In this document: one piece after another, positions 62,491 to 64,000 of the stretch
Numbering within the stretch: position 1 is the stretch's first letter
Layout: each line of letters begins with the position of its first letter
From: Lineus longissimus
Taxonomy: Eukaryota; Nemertea; Pilidiophora; Heteronemertea; Lineidae
Direction of reading: 5' to 3'
NCBI RefSeq assembly: GCF_910592395.1
Contig: NC_088311.1
Coordinates: 3,908,501 to 3,972,500 of the forward strand
Length of the DNA: 64,000 nt
Notes under the pieces: model-generated
What the model was told of the DNA's origin: nothing
Databases searched by the model: none
The model's input: only the letters and a program-made list of their open reading frames with translations
Position numbers and translations under genes: made by a program

Positions 62491-64000
62491 ACAGTGGTAC
62501 CCGGTAATCATTGATAATGTTTGGATTTCTTCCGGTGACTGGCCGGCATCCAACTAGATCACGAGTTTCATTCACAACAGATTAACCCACTTTAACCTTA
62601 ATCTTGCGGGGATGCTTGTACAAGCTAAGCCTATGGAGGTGACATTCAAAAACGCATTGAAAGACTCGAGTCGAGATAATCTCCGAGGTCGCATAAACCC
62701 TTAGCAAATATTTGATGGCACCAAGAATTTCCATTTTGCATTAAAGGAGGAGAAAAGGGTGATAATACTGGCCCAGCATCCTGCAACTCCTCCTTTAAGT
62801 GTGTCAGGCTTGAATCATGTCCCTTTAGCGGGTCATGGCAGGCACATGAAGACATCCCTGGACTCGTTTAACTGAATTTTTTTTGGATCAATTTTTTTTT
62901 CATGACAAACTGCTCTATGAGTTCAGTCAGATGTAAGACCTAACAAAGCCATTTAAAAAAACTTTACAATAGTTATTTGCTCGGATGAAATATAATAGTA
63001 AGGTCTGTATGTCATCAACAAATTCTTGGATCTTGGCCAACTGCGAGGACAGCTTGGCTGACTGCCTGAATATAGAGTAGCCACACTTTACCAGCAGGCA
63101 GTCTTTTCCACTCCTATGTCATATGCTATGATATTGAGTGCAGAGTATAAGGAAAATCTTTGGTATGCGAGGATGAAGCTTTGACTGGTTTAGAAAAGAA
63201 GCTACGGAAAGCGAATTCACACCGAAAAATGTCATCCTTCATATGGATCCCTTTCTGATATCAAACTCCATAAGAAAAGGAAAAATAATTAAAATAACAT
63301 CTGAAGTCAAGGTTAACATTTTTTATTAATTTCTGAAACTTTGAACCGATTGATAAATAGTTAAAAAACATAATGATGAGTTCTGAAATTAGTATATGAT
63401 ACCAGGCAACGTGTGAAAGCCCCGGTGAAAACTTGTGCACACTCTCATCCGTTCCAAATTACAACATCTCAAAACTTTTAGTCTTCAGTGTACGTCATAT
63501 CGGAAAATTATAAATCTAAACATTTTTACATTTTCAGAAAGAAAGATTATTAATCGTAATTAGTGTTGCAAAATTCTGAATACTGTTATGTGTACAAGTC
63601 ACAAGCTTTTCTACAATTTTTTGACTGTAACTATTCAATTTATAACTCATTCCAATATCACATGATTATTGTGTTATTATAATGAGGTACAGTCCATAGT
63701 GGAGGTGTGTACGTGATACACACCTCCAAGAGTGACCAATCATAAGCTATACTTGCAACTATATATGCTGCCATCTGCTGTCCATATTTGGAACTGAAAA
63801 CCCCAGACCAAGTTCTGCTTCTACATGTATGAAGCAAAAATCTTTAGGGATGCAACATCATCCTGTTATACAATAGCTATTACATATCATTTACAAGAAC
63901 ACCATTCACCATTTTCTTCATAAAGCAATTTGACGACCTGGACTCTGGCTTAATGGGCAGACAAGCTGCCAACTGATGAAATTCACTAAATGGTCAAACT
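62491..64000. other. Noncoding end of the window
   Basis: No exon with recognisable family similarity was seen on either strand. Confidence 0.5.

Noticed and set aside
62191-62575. Open frames with poly-Arg or poly-Ser runs
   Set aside because: They are translations of the (ACG)n microsatellite in both strands; no gene-like sequence flanks the run.

Overview
The window is nuclear DNA from an animal. The genes are split by many short GT-AG introns, there is no operon structure, and the encoded proteins are metazoan housekeeping, receptor and germline families. Noncoding DNA is AT-leaning, rich in the palindromes TAGGCCTA and TACATGTA, and carries small mobile elements and minisatellites. This suggests a marine invertebrate, possibly lophotrochozoan, but no gene here settles the phylum.

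Layout. 360-4213 (-): PIGB, a GPI-anchor mannosyltransferase, eight coding exons rebuilt to 553 aa. 4290-6200: an imperfect palindromic element, then two identical 443-bp direct repeats flanking 550 bp. 7578-9093 (+): a TATA-driven gene for an unrecognised 394-aa protein. 10492-12832 (-): a CAPSL-type EF-hand protein, 209 aa. 13091-13415: a tandem duplication. 14871-17145 (-): a predicted secreted cysteine-rich protein. 17873-18940 (-): an intronless class A GPCR. 20316-22930 (-): regucalcin, 302 aa. 23356-25851 (+): a PRXL2C/AAED1-type thioredoxin-fold protein, 222 aa. 26700-28300: two minisatellite arrays.

29948-44115 (-): a very large multi-Tudor gene, about 3,733 aa with 16 Tudor modules, 11 of them complete in one 8.2-kb exon. 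44666-47561 (+): RAE1, 371 aa. 49398-53700 (-): PEX3, 373 aa. 55202-56428 (+): a beta-1,3-galactosyltransferase-family enzyme. 56429-64000: no convincing gene, but a roughly 300-bp tandem repeat ending in an (ACG)n microsatellite and a hairpin.

Several genes are head to head and may share promoters: Tudor/RAE1 (550 bp apart, with an E-box and an E2F-like site), RGN/PRXL2C (425 bp apart, with a perfect ERE-like palindrome) and PEX3/galactosyltransferase. The genes are not one pathway. Themes are glycosylation (PIGB, galactosyltransferase), peroxisome and redox biology (PEX3, PRXL2C), calcium (regucalcin, CAPSL) and RNA or germline biology (Tudor protein, RAE1). Exon junctions were read by eye from splice sites, reading phase and protein similarity recalled from the families; no alignment or transcript evidence was available.
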